From contig WREJ01000012.1 of NCBI GenBank assembly GCA_009779395.1, positions 1 to 14,447 on the forward strand: DNA of 14,447 nucleotides, in the 5' to 3' direction. The first letter of the stretch is position 1, and each line of letters begins with the position of its first letter. The translations under genes were made by a program, and so were the position numbers. The DNA comes from Coriobacteriia bacterium. GTDB taxonomy: Bacteria > Actinomycetota > Coriobacteriia > WRKU01 > WQUG01. A model generated the notes under the pieces. The model saw only the letters and a program-made list of their open reading frames with translations, had not been told where the DNA came from and did not search any database. Below, one piece after another: positions 13,221 through 14,447 of this stretch.

Positions 13221-14447
13221 TCAGTAACTTAAAACCTGCAACTCCATCTCGCGTCGTCTCTGTCTTGTGGCATTCAGCAGCACCAAGAACACGGCAACTG
13301 CAAGTACTGCCAACACGGTCAGGAAGTTACCCGTGATAAAACCTGTTGGCGGCACAAAGAAGTCAGTATTAGTAAAGTCTGCCGTATTAGCAGCTTCCCC
13401 GAGTGTCTGTTCACCAGTACTCAAGCTAACGTTAGGTGTACGTTCTGGTGGATTAATAACTGTAGTATCGATGACACCATCAGTACGAACCACAACGCTT
13501 GGCGTGTAGTCGGATACGGGAAGTTCTATCGCAGTGTATCTCGCTCCTACATGAGTGTCGATAAAGACGAGTGTTTGATTATGGGTCAAAGCTACGGTTC
13601 TGGTCACTTCGTCAGTAAATTCGATGACAGGACCTATTGTAGTGTTTGTCAGCGTATCGATAATTTGAGCTCTGTAAATAATAGGTGGTGTTTCAGTTGT
13701 TGCAAGAGATGGTGCTGTCAGTCTGATATCAAAGTCAAAAGCTCTGCTGAAATCAGGCATGATTCCTGTTGTTGTCTTTGATATGCGTAGTCCCCCTGTT
13801 GCTAGAGGGTCTGTTGGGTCGATTTCTACGTTTCTAACAAATGTGTTGATAAAGGTCAGAGCAGTATCAAGGTCTTCAAGTTTGCTGCCCAGTGTGTCAC
13901 CTGGGAGAACTACTTGTACCAAGATTGCACTGACAAAGTTTCCTGTACCGCCTGGATTAGGCAGAACTATGAAGGTTACCTGATAGATTGTTGAATCAAA
14001 GGTCATTGTTTCTGTTGTGGTATTACTAAAAGTATCGCTTCTTTCGCTGATGCGATAGGTAAAGAGACCAGGTGAGGGGAAAACTACTGCATCTCCTAGT
14101 AGGAAGTCAGATGTTTTTGTTACTGTTTTTACGTCACCAGTAGCTGTTCCTTCATCTGATGGTGAGAAGGTTATATTAGGAACAGTAATCACTGGCAAGA
14201 CATCTGCCTGATCTGTTTCATTGTTAAAGCTGTAGGGTATGATGTCAAAAGCAAATTCGGTATCTGGTGTAATAGTTCCTACCGGCATTTGCAGGCGCTT
14301 GGTAATTGCCAGGTCCATTTCAGGTGCTAGTGGCCATATAAGGTAGGGAGAAAAGCGATCATCAGTGTCACCAACACCTACTTGACCGTATTCATTATAG
14401 CCCCATCCCCACAAGCTGTCATTTGTTCTCATAGCAAGGGAGTGCCA
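13221..14447 (-). CDS. Sortase-type surface protein with RCC1 repeat and isopeptide domains (5'-partial)
   Basis: 3' part of a large cell-wall protein; the frame is open to the window edge, so the start is missing. Numbering is from the first in-window Met at 14432. The first residues (HSLAMRTNDSLWGWGYNEYG, then GDTDDRFSPY) are one RCC1-type repeat, probably the last of several. A Spy0128/FctA-like pilin domain follows (about 38-200), with the likely isopeptide trio Lys45 (ITKRL), Glu130 (YRISE) and Asn196 (FINTF). A second such domain (about 213-357) offers Lys219 (ISKTT), Glu303 (TAIELP) and Asn355 (ADFTNTD). The C-terminus is FFVPPTGFITG, a membrane helix (about 369-387) and RQRRR: a sortase signal of xPPTG type. 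Such domains make protease-resistant pili or stalks. No sortase gene is in view. Domain calls are from pattern; the ligand is unknown. Confidence 0.83.
   Translation of the reverse strand, partial: WHSLAMRTNDSLWGWGYNEYGQVGVGDTDDRFSPYLIWPLAPEMDLAITKRLQMPVGTITPDTEFAFDIIPYSFNNETDQADVLPVITVPNITFSPSDEGTATGDVKTVTKTSDFLLGDAVVFPSPGLFTYRISERSDTFSNTTTETMTFDSTIYQVTFIVLPNPGGTGNFVSAILVQVVLPGDTLGSKLEDLDTALTFINTFVRNVEIDPTDPLATGGLRISKTTTGIMPDFSRAFDFDIRLTAPSLATTETPPIIYRAQIIDTLTNTTIGPVIEFTDEVTRTVALTHNQTLVFIDTHVGARYTAIELPVSDYTPSVVVRTDGVIDTTVINPPERTPNVSLSTGEQTLGEAANTADFTNTDFFVPPTGFITGNFLTVLAVLAVAVFLVLLNATRQRRREMELQVLSY

Noticed and set aside
1..14447. CRISPR array, tRNA/rRNA genes, insertion sequence or transposase
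   Set aside because: No regularly spaced repeats, no cloverleaf-like or rRNA-like sequence, and no transposase or terminal inverted repeats were seen.

Overview
The window looks like a chromosomal segment of a Gram-positive bacterium of roughly 50% G+C. The evidence is two large cell-surface proteins with C-terminal PTG-type sorting signals, one of them with streptococcal-pilin-type isopeptide domains. RNase D with an HRDC domain, XseA/XseB and a pta-ackA pair are also present. An actinobacterium, perhaps of the Coriobacteriia type, is my best guess; this is inference from gene content and is not proven by any single marker. Except for one small regulator at the left end, every supported gene lies on the minus strand.

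Left end (1-799): about 380 bases without a clear gene hold a 13-nt C homopolymer, a perfect hairpin and a tandem 12-nt repeat. They are followed by a short plus-strand gene for an XRE-like DNA-binding protein. A GC-rich hairpin separates it from the convergent minus-strand genes.

Minus-strand unit 1 (6539 down to 799): a 1201-residue adhesin-like surface protein built of glycine-rich beta-helix-like repeats, then a SpoU/TrmH-type RNA 2'-O-methyltransferase, then RmuC. An AT-rich upstream region with repeated TTTCATAT-like boxes precedes the adhesin.

Minus-strand unit 2 (13116 down to 6811): a PD-(D/E)XK restriction-endonuclease-like protein of apparent XamI type, RNase D, the large and small subunits of exonuclease VII, and a HIT-family hydrolase. 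These five are packed with overlapping ends. Phosphate acetyltransferase and acetate kinase follow after a 67-base gap, and the run ends in a perfect 17-bp hairpin. Four consecutive genes encode nucleases or nuclease subunits, and no DNA methyltransferase is visible beside the restriction-like protein. Pta and AckA interconvert acetyl-CoA and acetate with ATP formation, which points to a fermentative or acetate-overflow metabolism.

Right end (14447 down to 13221): the 3' part of a second surface protein, with one RCC1-like repeat, two predicted isopeptide-forming domains and a sorting signal nearly identical in pattern to that of the first surface protein. It ends at its own hairpin terminator.

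The most notable points are the shared non-canonical sorting motif of the two surface proteins, the methylase-less restriction-like gene leading an overlapping nuclease operon, and the homopolymer tract at the left edge that could make a gene phase-variable.
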